The notes: generated by a model from the sequence alone, not told the origin. A stretch of DNA of 64,000 bases from G963676655 sp963678305 (GCA_963678305.2 CAXXVV010000012.1:434001-498000); one strand, 5' to 3'. Counted from the stretch's first letter, positions 34,521 through 42,708 are shown. Made by a program: numbers and translations.

Positions 34521-34627
34521 GTTAATGCGTGAATTAGACAATGTTTTTACAGTGATCTCAGCGAAAGAAATGAAAAAGAAGCGCTGAAAGCGGCACATAG
34601 CATTAACCTTTCAACGGAGAGTAGAGA

Positions 34628-34658
34628 CCCTTTGGGGTAATCGATTGCCCCAAAAGGG
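34628..34658. repeat. GC-rich hairpin at the island border
   Basis: Two nested inverted repeats (CCCTTT with AAAAGGG, and GGGGTAATC with GATTGCCCC) are centred on ATCGAT. No T-run follows on either strand, so terminator function is unlikely. It marks the change from normal to AT-rich sequence. Confidence 0.5.
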
Positions 34659-34850
34659 ATTATTAAGAAAATTTTATAGCACTGTGAGGTCGGCATATAA
34701 AAAAACGTACATAAAAAACAAGAAAATGACGGATTATAGTACGGAGCCGCACAGAGAATTATTTTGCCGTTTTGATTTTTTTACATTTCAAAACGGTATT
34801 TTTTTTTACATTAAATATGACATTCGATATTGCTTTTTCTGTTTTGTGGT

Positions 34851-34866
34851 GCTATTATATAATAGC
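34851..34866. promoter_or_regulatory. 16-bp perfect palindrome over a -10 box
   Basis: GCTATTATATAATAGC is an exact palindrome containing TATAAT at 34858-34863. It lies 17 bases before the ATG of the small gene, with AAAGGAGGTG between. It may be an operator of the island. Confidence 0.6.
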
Positions 34867-34883
34867 GTTAAAGGAGGTGCTTT

Positions 34884-35165
34884 ATGCAAAATAGAAAAGA
34901 ATTCCTTGATAAAATTATATCATCAGAAAATTTATCTGATCTAGATAACGAAATTTTCCTTGACGGTTGGCGGGCTGTCGCATATTTGAATCCCGGATTG
35001 CACCCGGATGGGTTTGAATGTGAAGGTAGCGGTTGGCCGAACGAGTTAAAACCAATGGCGGAAGAAGCATGGCGCAGATATGAGGCCGGTATCATTACTG
35101 ATGATGAGATGTATTGTTACGAAGAAGCCTATAAGAGAATTGAGGAGTGGCAGAATTCGGCTTAA
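34884..35165 (+). CDS. Small acidic protein of unknown function in the RM island
   Basis: A 93-residue protein, strongly acidic with many Trp and Glu residues (FLDGWRAVAYLNPGLHPDGF; GSGWPNELKPMAEEAWRRYE). It has a near-perfect ribosome site AAAGGAGGTG and a palindromic -10 region, which support a real gene. I recognise no family; it has no helix-turn-helix, signal peptide or membrane segment. Its stop codon is immediately adjacent to the stop of vsr on the opposite strand (no spacer), so it is wedged into the island. It could be a control or anti-restriction factor of the RM system, or unrelated cargo. Confidence 0.7.
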   Translation: MQNRKEFLDKIISSENLSDLDNEIFLDGWRAVAYLNPGLHPDGFECEGSGWPNELKPMAEEAWRRYEAGIITDDEMYCYEEAYKRIEEWQNSA

Positions 35166-35594
35166 TCATTTTAATTTTTTGTTGATAATATCAATATATT
35201 TTCCGTTTTTGACTTCGCATTCCCAAATTATAATCAGGTTCCAACCAAGTTCTTTTAAGAGTTTATCGTTTTTCTTGTCCCGTTCAACATTGCTCTGGAA
35301 TTTTGTCAACCAGAATTCAGTATTTGACTTTGGCGTTGTGCTCTCTTTGCAACCTTTATGCCTGTGCCAGTAACATCCTCGCACTTCAATAACCGTTTTA
35401 TATTTGGGTAATACTATATCTGGTTTTCCCGGTAAATCTTTTTTATGTAAACAAAAACGGTATCCCTGGCGATGTAAATGTGAACGCACAACTATTTCAG
35501 GCTTTGTATTCTTCGAACGAATACGGCTCATATTCCAACTGCGACGTTTTTTATCTAAAGAGTCCAATATTATGTCTTTCCAAATCTCGAACAT
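35166..35594 (-). CDS. vsr: Very short patch repair endonuclease Vsr
   Basis: A 142-residue endonuclease that nicks 5' of the T in T:G mismatches produced by deamination of 5-methylcytosine. Hallmarks: RRSWNMSRIRSKNTKPE at the N-terminus, GKPDIVLPKYKTVIEVRGCY with the catalytic Asp, the zinc-binding YWHRHKGC, and GWNLIIIWECE. It begins inside the end of the restriction enzyme gene (44-base overlap), so it is translated together with it. Its presence with a Dcm-type methylase is the classical combination. Confidence 0.94.
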   Translation of the reverse strand: MFEIWKDIILDSLDKKRRSWNMSRIRSKNTKPEIVVRSHLHRQGYRFCLHKKDLPGKPDIVLPKYKTVIEVRGCYWHRHKGCKESTTPKSNTEFWLTKFQSNVERDKKNDKLLKELGWNLIIIWECEVKNGKYIDIINKKLK

Positions 35595-36780
35595 ATTGAA
35601 TAAAAGTGCTAAGATTGGTAATCCACTCTTGTTGTTCTGGTGAAAATGTAGGAATTATCTGGTCGGGAACAACAAGACGAAGGTTTTTATCTATCATTTC
35701 ATTGGTTTGGTTTATGCTAATACTTGGTTCAAGTGTCAGTAAGTGTTTTGAGGGTATCCTTTCAGCTTCGCTGAGGACTTGCCTCCATCTATCTTTACAT
35801 GTTGTTTTTACTCCTAGCATAGTTAATAAGCCAGGTGGGAAATTAGGGTCATGGTATTCATTTATGCCTGGAAAAATAAAATCAGGTTTGGACTTATTTT
35901 CAGTAATTTTATTATATGAAAAATTTATATTTTCTCTATCAAAAATATATGTAAGATGGTTTTCCAGTGCAAACCCGGCTCTTGATTTGCGCCTGTTTTG
36001 AATGCTAAGAGAATATGATAGAAAATCGTCGACGTCATTAAACCCGCAATCAAGTTTTTTGTCAACAATATGTCTTTCAAAAATTTTAAATAAACGCTCT
36101 TCCCAGCTAAGCCATGTAACCAGAGCCACATCGGCATTACTATCTTCCAGTGCAGTTTGCTCAAAAGTTCTGGCAAAATTTGAAAAAATATTAGTGCTTG
36201 GTAGTTTTTCTTCTGGAAATCTTTCTAAAAGGCGGTCAAGCAATGAAGAATCATTTATATCAACAACAAAACCAATTTTATCAAGAATTATGTTTGTAAA
36301 ATAATTCATTCTTTGATTATCGGTTTTTGCAGGTTTCATTGAATTAGATGCGCTGTCCAAAGATATTGCAAAAAGCCAAGCTAATTGTTTTTCTATGGTA
36401 TTTCCTTCTTTCGCAATAAATAAAGACATAGACATTTCGTCATGATTTTTACATAAAACCATTAAATCACCAGCTTCAGCCAAGGTAATGCAAACAGATG
36501 ACTGATAATATAAACGATACTCTGTTCTTGTGGGGTGTTTTTCCCTTGCATCATACCAAGTAAGTTCAATATGGTCTTCCGTAATATCATTTTCATCATC
36601 AGATAAATAAACAATTCTAGTCGGCAAAATCTGTTTTGCATCTCCTAGCATACTCCTGATACTGCTGATTCCATTAAACTCATGTTCATTCGATGAGCGA
36701 GGATCTATTTCAACCGCAGTAAGTTTTTTATATGATACTGCATCAAAATAGTCAGATAGGAAACCCCATTCACAGTTCAT
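35551..36780 (-). CDS. Type II restriction endonuclease, EcoRII-like
   Basis: A 409-residue protein, the same size as EcoRII (about 400). The C-terminal third carries the EcoRII-C catalytic fold: AGFALENHLTYIF, KPDFIFPGINEYH and the PD-(D/E)xK lysine in MLGVKTTCKDRWRQ, then KHLLTLEPSISINQ. The N-terminal ~170 residues would be the effector-site-binding domain, though this part is not clearly recognisable. The start overlaps the methylase stop by four bases (ATGA). By similarity and by the Dcm-type methylase and Vsr beside it, the site is probably CCWGG or a close relative. The gene is markedly AT-rich. Confidence 0.87.
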   Translation of the reverse strand: MNCEWGFLSDYFDAVSYKKLTAVEIDPRSSNEHEFNGISSIRSMLGDAKQILPTRIVYLSDDENDITEDHIELTWYDAREKHPTRTEYRLYYQSSVCITLAEAGDLMVLCKNHDEMSMSLFIAKEGNTIEKQLAWLFAISLDSASNSMKPAKTDNQRMNYFTNIILDKIGFVVDINDSSLLDRLLERFPEEKLPSTNIFSNFARTFEQTALEDSNADVALVTWLSWEERLFKIFERHIVDKKLDCGFNDVDDFLSYSLSIQNRRKSRAGFALENHLTYIFDRENINFSYNKITENKSKPDFIFPGINEYHDPNFPPGLLTMLGVKTTCKDRWRQVLSEAERIPSKHLLTLEPSISINQTNEMIDKNLRLVVPDQIIPTFSPEQQEWITNLSTFIQYVRDLERHNIGLFR

Positions 36781-38078
36781 TTGACATTATCCTTTATGAC
36801 TTTAGCTATTTGGAATGCACATGCTTGAATGGCAGGAACTACAACACTGTTTCCTATTTGTTTATATGATTGAGTTTTTGAAACGGGAAATTGGAATAAC
36901 TTTGGATCATACCCTTGCAATTGCATGGCCTCATTAATAGTTAAGCGTCTTGGTCTTTTTCCCTTTTGTTCGATAAGTATTTCTGCTCCGTCTTTATGGT
37001 AACGCGCTGAAATTGTTCTGGTGACTTTCCCATCGGGAATTGGAATTGTGTGTAATCCGTACCCAAAACCATTCCCGGCGGCGGCATGATGTGCCTTATG
37101 CCTTTCCAGAGTATCCCACGTTCCAGGCCCTAATGTATGTCCTTCAACTTTTTCCTGTATTATAGAATTTAACTCGGGATATACATAGTTAGCTTCCGGC
37201 TTTTCCGGGATTATTATTTCACCCTTGGATTTAATTTTTACTTGCTTCGGATCATACCCAACAATAAATATTCTTTCTCTATGTTGTGGAACCCACTTGG
37301 CTCCATCAACGATTTTCCAATTTACAACGTAACCTAAAATATCCTCCAAGGTATGCCGTATGACTTCAAAAGTTCTTCCCTTATCATGAGATTGCAAGTT
37401 CTTGACATTTTCCAACATAAAGGCTTTGGGCCTTTTTGTTGATATAATTTCTTTTATATCAAAAAAAAGTGTGCCTTGAGTTTCATCCTCGAATCCATGT
37501 TTTCGACCCAAAGAGTTCTTTTTTGACACTCCAGCCAATGAAAAAGGTTGACATGGAAATCCCGCGCATAATATATCATGATCTGGAATGTCTGCTTTGT
37601 TAATTTTACGTATGTCTCCATACGGGACCTCTCCGAAGTTAGCTTCATAAGTGAGTTTTGCAAACTGATCCCACTCACTCGTAAAAACACATTTTCCTCC
37701 ATTGTTTTGAAACGCAATTCTAAAACCTCCTATCCCCGCAAACAAGTCAATAAAAGAGAAAGCCGGATTTTGTGGAGGAGGAAATTTTATATCTTTTTTG
37801 AGAAAAGGAAAAGTAGGATGTGAATAATATGGAGAATATGATTCTCTTAAGCAAGGTTGAGATTTATCTTTACCATCAATAGTATGTTTTTCTGACAATC
37901 CATTGCAAATAAATTCATATATATAATCAGGCATCATTGCAGGCTTCACATCAGGGCATAAAATAAAATGACTGACCATTGCACTGAATTCAGGATGATT
38001 TAATAATTCATTATATTTTTTTTCTAATAAATTAGAGATATTCTTTTCTGCGTCATGAATATTTTTTATACTTGCCAT
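36777..38078 (-). CDS. DNA cytosine-C5 methyltransferase, Dcm/EcoRII type
   Basis: A 433-residue methylase. Motif I is FIDLFAGIGGFRIAF, motif IV GFPCQPFSLAG with the catalytic Cys, motif VI ENVKNL, motif VIII WVPQHRERIF, and motif X KQIGNSVVVP. The target-recognition region contains HAAAGNGFGYGL, as in Dcm-like enzymes, pointing to CCWGG-like targets. An N-terminal extension of about 100 residues precedes the catalytic core, as in M.EcoRII, where it regulates expression. It is the first gene of a three-gene operon (methylase, endonuclease, vsr), so methylation precedes cutting. No strong ribosome site precedes the ATG at 38078. Confidence 0.95.
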   Translation of the reverse strand: MASIKNIHDAEKNISNLLEKKYNELLNHPEFSAMVSHFILCPDVKPAMMPDYIYEFICNGLSEKHTIDGKDKSQPCLRESYSPYYSHPTFPFLKKDIKFPPPQNPAFSFIDLFAGIGGFRIAFQNNGGKCVFTSEWDQFAKLTYEANFGEVPYGDIRKINKADIPDHDILCAGFPCQPFSLAGVSKKNSLGRKHGFEDETQGTLFFDIKEIISTKRPKAFMLENVKNLQSHDKGRTFEVIRHTLEDILGYVVNWKIVDGAKWVPQHRERIFIVGYDPKQVKIKSKGEIIIPEKPEANYVYPELNSIIQEKVEGHTLGPGTWDTLERHKAHHAAAGNGFGYGLHTIPIPDGKVTRTISARYHKDGAEILIEQKGKRPRRLTINEAMQLQGYDPKLFQFPVSKTQSYKQIGNSVVVPAIQACAFQIAKVIKDNVK

Positions 38079-38300
38079 ATCTATATGTTTTCTTTTTTTT
38101 AAATTAATACTTCAACTTGAAAAAATATCACTCAAAACGGGAATATGCAATGTTGGATTTAAAAAACGTTGAACATTAAACGTGGAAGCTGGACTTAATT
38201 ATTTCTATCCTTAAATTTGCTGAAGTTAATGTGTTTGTCATAAATTATTTATGAATTAATAACAATCAAAGTGTCTGATTATTTACTAATTATATTATAG

Positions 38301-38324
38301 CTTCGTGCTTTTCGTGGTGGTTAA
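38301..38324 (+). repeat. Partial copy of the dispersed TTCGTGGTTAA repeat
   Basis: CTTCGTGCTTTTCGTGG followed by TGGTTAA resembles the end of copy A (18474) and, inverted, of copy B (38881). It lies at the right edge of the RM island. The rest of the 38079-38320 gap is AT-rich without a recognised feature. Confidence 0.5.
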
Positions 38325-38782
38325 TTTCCGGCGTTGCGGCAGTGTCTGGTCAGGAATTTATCGAGCTGGTTGGTGAAGGTTTGAATGTCTTTTTTATTGA
38401 AAGTCGGAGGTCCGCCGGTGATCGCGCCTTCGCTGCGTAATTCGTTCATGAGATCACGCATGGCAAGGCGGTTTTTGATGTTTACTTCGGTATAGAGTTC
38501 GCCCCGGGGATTGATCGCGTAACCTTGCCTGGAGACGACCCGGTCGGCCAACGGAATATCGGCAGTAATGACTAGGTCGCCGGGCGCCATTAATTCGACA
38601 ATCCGGTCGTCGGCCTCGTCCGGTCCGCCGGGGACCATTTCGTTGGAGAATAGTTCATTGCCCGGAACCCTGATGCGTTTGTTGGCGACCATAACCAACT
38701 GAATTCCGACCCTTTGCACTGCCCGGAATAAAATATCTTTCAGGACATTCGGAAAGGCGTCGCCGTCCACATATATCTTCAT
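38321..38782 (-). CDS. YaiI/YqxD family protein (DUF188)
   Basis: A 153-residue protein typical of the YaiI/YqxD family: MKIYVDGDAFPNVLKDILFR at the N-terminus, then PDEADDRIVELMAPGDLVIT and ADIPLADRVV, with a PIN-like arrangement of acidic residues, and GPPTFNKKDIQTFTNQLD near the end. Full length. The biochemical role is not established; a nuclease is possible. The gene is normal in base composition and lies between the AT-rich RM island and the phage-like block, flanked by inverted copies of a dispersed repeat. Confidence 0.92.
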   Translation of the reverse strand: MKIYVDGDAFPNVLKDILFRAVQRVGIQLVMVANKRIRVPGNELFSNEMVPGGPDEADDRIVELMAPGDLVITADIPLADRVVSRQGYAINPRGELYTEVNIKNRLAMRDLMNELRSEGAITGGPPTFNKKDIQTFTNQLDKFLTRHCRNAGN

Positions 38783-38880
38783 AATTATCTTTCACGTAAA
38801 TTTAGTTCATCCATAAATATAGCATGGATATTTTAATTTTCCTTGTGTTTGATAAAAATGAGGAGAGCGAAATGCAAGTA

Positions 38881-38970
38881 TTAACCACGAAACACACGAA
38901 AAGTCACGAAAAAGTTTTTATTTTTCATGCTTTGCATGAATTTACAATACTTCTTCATGTTCTCCATAGT
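38881..38970 (-). repeat. Dispersed intergenic repeat, copy B
   Basis: Reverse complement of the element at 18474: it begins TTAACCACGAAACACACGAA and contains TTCATGCTTTGCATGAA. Its right end lies about 150 bases before the first gene of the phage-like block. The remaining gap (38783-39116) shows no other feature except a TTGACA at 39048 without a clear -10 box. Confidence 0.75.
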
Positions 38971-39116
38971 GCAAATAATAGCCCTGCATAAGTCCATAGT
39001 TAATAATATTCAAAAAACCTTTCTTTGAGCTTAAAAACGGCCTTTGGTTGACAACTTTTCTAAAAGCAAAGAAAACTTTTGAGAACCAGAACAAAAATAA
39101 ATGAAAGGAAAAATAA

Positions 39117-39599
39117 ATGGGGTCATCAAATTTCAGCAGCAGTGGTTTTATCCGTGCGGGAGGGGCGGTTTCATTCGAGGACCGGGCGGCCCAGCCATCC
39201 GACTTCAACAGCGATAATGGAATGAGTTATGCGCAAGAGTATGCGGAGTCTCCGACAACATTCAACGAAACGTATCCCAATTGGCAGGCGTACGCTGATT
39301 GTTTTGTCATGCGGCGCCCGATAGTCACGATCACTGGTACGCAAACTTGTAAAACATCAAGTTTCCTTGCCAGCGAAATGAAAAAATATATCCAAACCGG
39401 AGAAACTACAGTTAAAGATTTTATTGTGCCGGAGGTCATTTCCGGGGATACTATGCCTTCCGGAAAATATCATAATGTCGGCATGACTTTTGCGGATAAC
39501 AAAAACGGCTATAGCGAGGTCTCGATTTCCTATATGCAATATGGCGAGTGGGACCTTGTCAGAATTGAAGACGATCTACCGGACCCGACGAAGAAATAA
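39117..39599 (+). CDS. Phage-like/appendage protein 1, unknown function
   Basis: A 160-residue protein without signal peptide. It has Ser/Gly-rich ends and a compact core (ADCFVMRRPIVTITGTQTCK; GMTFADNKNGYSEVSISYMQ), looking like a beta-rich virion or tail-associated protein. Ribosome site AAAGGA precedes ATG. It is the first of ten co-directional genes, with gaps of 3-80 bases, ending at a terminator at 48016. I do not recognise the family; assignment to a phage-like or appendage module rests on the later collagen-like and spike genes. Confidence 0.7.
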   Translation: MGSSNFSSSGFIRAGGAVSFEDRAAQPSDFNSDNGMSYAQEYAESPTTFNETYPNWQAYADCFVMRRPIVTITGTQTCKTSSFLASEMKKYIQTGETTVKDFIVPEVISGDTMPSGKYHNVGMTFADNKNGYSEVSISYMQYGEWDLVRIEDDLPDPTKK

Positions 39600-39613
39600 C
39601 AGGAGAAATAACA

Positions 39614-40183
39614 ATGCCGGCTACATGGGTAAGTAAAGAAAAGATTCAGACGATATGGGGCATGCTGCACAATATCAGGATCAGGATGCAGGAAAACATT
39701 AAAACTCCGAGCGTAACCGCGACGGGGACCGGGCTTCAGGCTTCAATCAACATCGCGCTGCCGAAATCCGCTGCGGGCAATGAATACAATGGTTTTCTGA
39801 AGGTGATTCAAACGGCTCCGGATAAGCTGAAAATTGTTGATGGATTTGATCCGGATAATGACAATTGCTGGGAGGGGATGATAAACGGTTTTGATTGTAC
39901 CTGCTTGGCTAAAGAGATCACAATAAGCAATGAATTAGAATTTATTTATATGTCCGCCGCTCCCACAGGTGGATCGGGAACCGCCGCATCTCCATGGACT
40001 GGTGCCTATTGCTTGATTCAGCAAGCTGGTTCTATGCCGGCTTTTGAAAACAATATGTTTAAACATTTAATCAGCCGTGTTTCTTTGGCAGATGGTAAAA
40101 TCACTGGATTTACAGAAGAGGGAAGTTTCTCTCAAGGATTTATTCTGCGTAAATGTTTCCCGGAAGAAGCGTCGCAATCATGA
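39614..40183 (+). CDS. Phage-like/appendage protein 2, unknown function
   Basis: A 189-residue protein, beta-rich in appearance (IQTIWGMLHNIRIRMQENIK, then ASINIALPKSAAGNEYNGFL and DGFDPDNDNCWEGM). Ribosome site AGGAG lies ten bases ahead of ATG. Its stop overlaps the start of the poly-serine gene by four bases (ATGA), so the two are translated together and may form one structure. No family recognised; a virion baseplate or fibre-attachment protein is possible. Confidence 0.7.
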   Translation: MPATWVSKEKIQTIWGMLHNIRIRMQENIKTPSVTATGTGLQASINIALPKSAAGNEYNGFLKVIQTAPDKLKIVDGFDPDNDNCWEGMINGFDCTCLAKEITISNELEFIYMSAAPTGGSGTAASPWTGAYCLIQQAGSMPAFENNMFKHLISRVSLADGKITGFTEEGSFSQGFILRKCFPEEASQS

Positions 40184-41634
40184 GTATGCTTTACTTGTCA
40201 AATGGTGGATTGGTTATTAATGATGGCGGGGGACTTTCTCTTTGTGATGAATGTCCGTGCTGGATTGATATTTGTGAGCATGTTCCAGCATCAGGAGAAT
40301 CTGCAATAGACCTTGGTTATTGTGAAGATTTTTTACTTACGAACTCTCCTGATGGAATAATAAATACACAGTTGTTGTGTATCGGCTTTCGAGATTATTG
40401 CAATCCTAGTTGGAACGGGACTGCAAGATTGATTATCATAGCTGATCCCGAAGTTTCCGCCGAAGTACAAATGCAACAGGCATATAATGAACAAATGGAG
40501 TTCATGAGAATTGATAATCCATTGTGGAATCGTGATGATGATACATTTTACTGTTCTTCGCCAAATTTCCCTGATGAATTTTGCTTAATATCTGAACATG
40601 CTATTGCATACAAATGGTCTGGTTCTACGACAATAGTTCCGGTTACTGTATATGGAACTCCATTACTTGACTCTGGGGTAGGTGGTAACTCTATTGTAGA
40701 CTCCGTTATTATAGAGAATGCTTGTCTGACAGTTCCGGTTGGAACAAAAGTATTAAGGTTTTTAGTCATACCGCCTCCCGATAATGATATGGTTACTTCT
40801 TATGATGGATTATACAATTACCGTACGTGTTGGATGCTTGCGGTAAAAAATGCTTATACTTGCATTGATTGCTTACAAACCAGCGTGTACGATTGTATGC
40901 CAGACGATTCATCCAGTTCATCCAGTTCATCGAGCAGTTCTAGTAGTAGTTCCAGCTCGTCCAGCAGTAGCTCCAGTAGCTCAAGTAGTTCGAGTAGTTC
41001 CAGTTCATCATCCAGTTCCAGCTCGTCAAGCAGCAGCTCCGGCAGTAGTTCGAGCAGTTCATCCAGCAGTAGCTCAAGCAGCAGTACATCAGGTGGCGGC
41101 GGTTCCGGTGGTTCCAGTTCATCCAGTACTACATCCAGTTCCGGTGGAGACTGGTGCGTCGTCAAGGCTTCAATATGGAGTTACGGCGGAATTGGGGTTT
41201 CTCATTATGTTCAGGAGATTACCGGGAGTTGGGATGACTGGGGCGCCGGACAGAATCCGTCAGGATGGACTTGTTATGAGCTAATTTCTTGTCACGCGAC
41301 GGAAGCCGAGGCGCAAGCTGCGGCCGATAACTTAGAAAGTTTTGGGACGACATATCCGAATTATTGCTATCTTCCCTGGGATCAGCGGGTAACGCTTCGC
41401 GATGGGCTCAATGCCTGTTACGATGGAAGTTATGAATTATATGACCCATGTACCGGAGAAGAGTTGGATCCGCCCGGGATTTGGGTAGGGACGTTTGATT
41501 TTATTGCGCAACTTGATTGTTGCGGAGATGACCCGTGTGAAAAGGAGCGGATGCTCAATGAGTGCATTGAGGCTTGTGATGCGGATGAAGAATGCCAAAT
41601 GGCTTGCTATGAATTATATCCAGAATGTTTATAA
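40180..41634 (+). CDS. Cysteine-rich protein with a long poly-serine run
   Basis: A 484-residue protein in three parts. Residues about 1-240 are beta-rich and cysteine-rich (GGLSLCDECPCWIDICEH near the start). A low-complexity linker of about 80 residues comes next: some 45 serines in a row, one Gly, about 15 more serines, then Thr/Ser/Gly mixtures. The C-terminus is again cysteine-rich (CCGDDPCEKERMLNEC; CDADEECQMACYELYPE). I prefer ATG 40180, overlapping the preceding stop; 40153 would add nine residues. The paired cysteines suggest disulfides and hence an exported or virion location, though no signal peptide is present. The next gene is a Stealth-like transferase, which could modify the serines (inference). 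Confidence 0.8.
   Translation: MSMLYLSNGGLVINDGGGLSLCDECPCWIDICEHVPASGESAIDLGYCEDFLLTNSPDGIINTQLLCIGFRDYCNPSWNGTARLIIIADPEVSAEVQMQQAYNEQMEFMRIDNPLWNRDDDTFYCSSPNFPDEFCLISEHAIAYKWSGSTTIVPVTVYGTPLLDSGVGGNSIVDSVIIENACLTVPVGTKVLRFLVIPPPDNDMVTSYDGLYNYRTCWMLAVKNAYTCIDCLQTSVYDCMPDDSSSSSSSSSSSSSSSSSSSSSSSSSSSSSSSSSSSSSSSSSSSSGSSSSSSSSSSSSSSTSGGGGSGGSSSSSTTSSSGGDWCVVKASIWSYGGIGVSHYVQEITGSWDDWGAGQNPSGWTCYELISCHATEAEAQAAADNLESFGTTYPNYCYLPWDQRVTLRDGLNACYDGSYELYDPCTGEELDPPGIWVGTFDFIAQLDCCGDDPCEKERMLNECIEACDADEECQMACYELYPECL
40909..41148 (+). repeat. Poly-serine coding microsatellite-like tract
   Basis: AGT, AGC, TCC, TCA and TCG codons are mixed irregularly over about 180 bases, then Thr/Gly/Ser codons. 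The use of all serine codons shows that selection acts on protein, not on a simple DNA repeat. Confidence 0.85.
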
Positions 41635-41643
41635 GGAGAGACT

Positions 41644-42708
41644 ATGAAAGACATGAATTGTAAAAGTTGTGCGTTGAAGCATATTGCCGCGGCGATCAGT
41701 TACGGCAAGGAGGTTATATCAGGACACGGCAAAGGTGCTGAACTGGATCACCGGCCCGATTTTATCGGCGAACTGGTTAACGCTGAACATCACTTGGAAA
41801 TGCTGAATCCCGGACTGCATGTAAAAGTGACGTCATTGCGACGCCGTCTTCAGGAGATCGATCACACCCCGGGAATAGTCGAGATCAATTTATTGCGGCA
41901 ATTCTGGCTTCAACTCGACACTGGGAATAATGGAAAGACTAAGAAAAAGCCGTGTACTACGTGCGGAAAAAAACGCAAAGCCGATCCGGTGGATATCGTG
42001 ATTCCACTGGCTATGTCGGGCTCACACGGCAATAACCTGGAACTTCGTTATGCATTGCGCTCGATCACGCAAAACCTCTTGAATATTGATAAAATATGGC
42101 TGGTCACACAGAAACTGCCGATATGGGTGAAAGATGTAGAACATATCGAAGCGAAAGACCAGTATAACCGAAAGAACATCAATCTTTATACCGGGTTGGT
42201 GGACGCTCTCAGCAATAGCGCCATGAGTCAGAATGTTTTATTCTGGACCGATGACAATATTTTGCTTTCAAAAATGAATGCCGCGACAATTCCGGCCATT
42301 ATCACAAATGGTGATTTAGCGGAATATCCGATGTCGGGAAAGGCATGGAACCTGATGCGACGGCAAACCGGCGATGCCTTAAAAGCCGCTAATTTGCCAA
42401 CAAAGAATTATGAAGCACATGTGCCGGTTTTATTCAATCGGACAAAGTTTCTTGAGATTGCCGGGCAGTTTGATCTGACCGCCGGTTATGGCCTTTGTTA
42501 TATTTCAGTTTATCAGAATGCGATACAGCCGAAAACAGTATTAATGGATCAGGTTAAGGCAACCTTTGAAAAGGCGGTCGAGCCGCGAACAATAAAGGAA
42601 AAGACGGCAAGCAAGATATTTATGGGATACAATGACACGGCATGGGAATCCGGAGTTGAACAATTCCTGCAAGAAAGGTTCCCGAATCCGTCAAGATTTG
42701 AAAAATGA
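41644..42708 (+). CDS. Stealth-like glycosyl/sugar-phosphate transferase with N-terminal Cys domain
   Basis: A 354-residue protein. Residues 1-90 are a helical Cys/His domain (MNCKSCALKHIAAAISYGKE; GELVNAEHHLEML). After a CxxC-containing linker (PCTTCGKKRK, about 100), residues about 110-350 form a GT-A-like fold resembling Stealth phosphotransferases: VDIVIPLAMSGSHGNN, LELRYALRSITQNLLNIDKI, then WLVTQKLPIWVKDVEHIE and an acidic metal site in LFWTDDNILLS. Stealth enzymes transfer sugar-1-phosphate to hydroxyls. Ribosome site AAGGAG precedes ATG, ten bases after the poly-serine gene. Target unknown; the neighbouring serine run is the natural candidate. Related genes occur in phage-like clusters. 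Confidence 0.68.
   Translation: MKDMNCKSCALKHIAAAISYGKEVISGHGKGAELDHRPDFIGELVNAEHHLEMLNPGLHVKVTSLRRRLQEIDHTPGIVEINLLRQFWLQLDTGNNGKTKKKPCTTCGKKRKADPVDIVIPLAMSGSHGNNLELRYALRSITQNLLNIDKIWLVTQKLPIWVKDVEHIEAKDQYNRKNINLYTGLVDALSNSAMSQNVLFWTDDNILLSKMNAATIPAIITNGDLAEYPMSGKAWNLMRRQTGDALKAANLPTKNYEAHVPVLFNRTKFLEIAGQFDLTAGYGLCYISVYQNAIQPKTVLMDQVKATFEKAVEPRTIKEKTASKIFMGYNDTAWESGVEQFLQERFPNPSRFEK

Larger units (their letters stand above)
34419..34883. other. Intergenic region at the left edge of the restriction-modification island
   Basis: Between the sulfatase and the small gene lie: a hairpin GCAGGC-TTT-GCCTGC (34459-34473) overlapping GGAG, a copy of the AATTGAATATCC repeat (34479-34520), and a hairpin at 34628-34658 (CCCTTT-GGGG and CCCC-AAAAGGG around ATCGAT). 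After 34660 the sequence is very AT-rich. Short open frames here show no gene-like features. Confidence 0.6.

Noticed and set aside
34645..34944. Open frame of 99 residues before the small RM-island gene
   Set aside because: Phe- and Lys-rich translation of AT-rich DNA, no ribosome site, overlaps the start of a gene with an excellent one.
38942..39208. Minus-strand open frame of 88 residues
   Set aside because: It lies over the dispersed repeat and the start of the first phage-like gene; low-complexity translation.
40854..41165. Leu/Glu-rich open frame opposite the poly-serine tract
   Set aside because: It is the complement of the serine codons; no start signals.
41644..42708. Stealth-like enzyme as a capsule biosynthesis gene
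   Set aside because: No capsule genes nearby; it is embedded in a fibre/spike operon.
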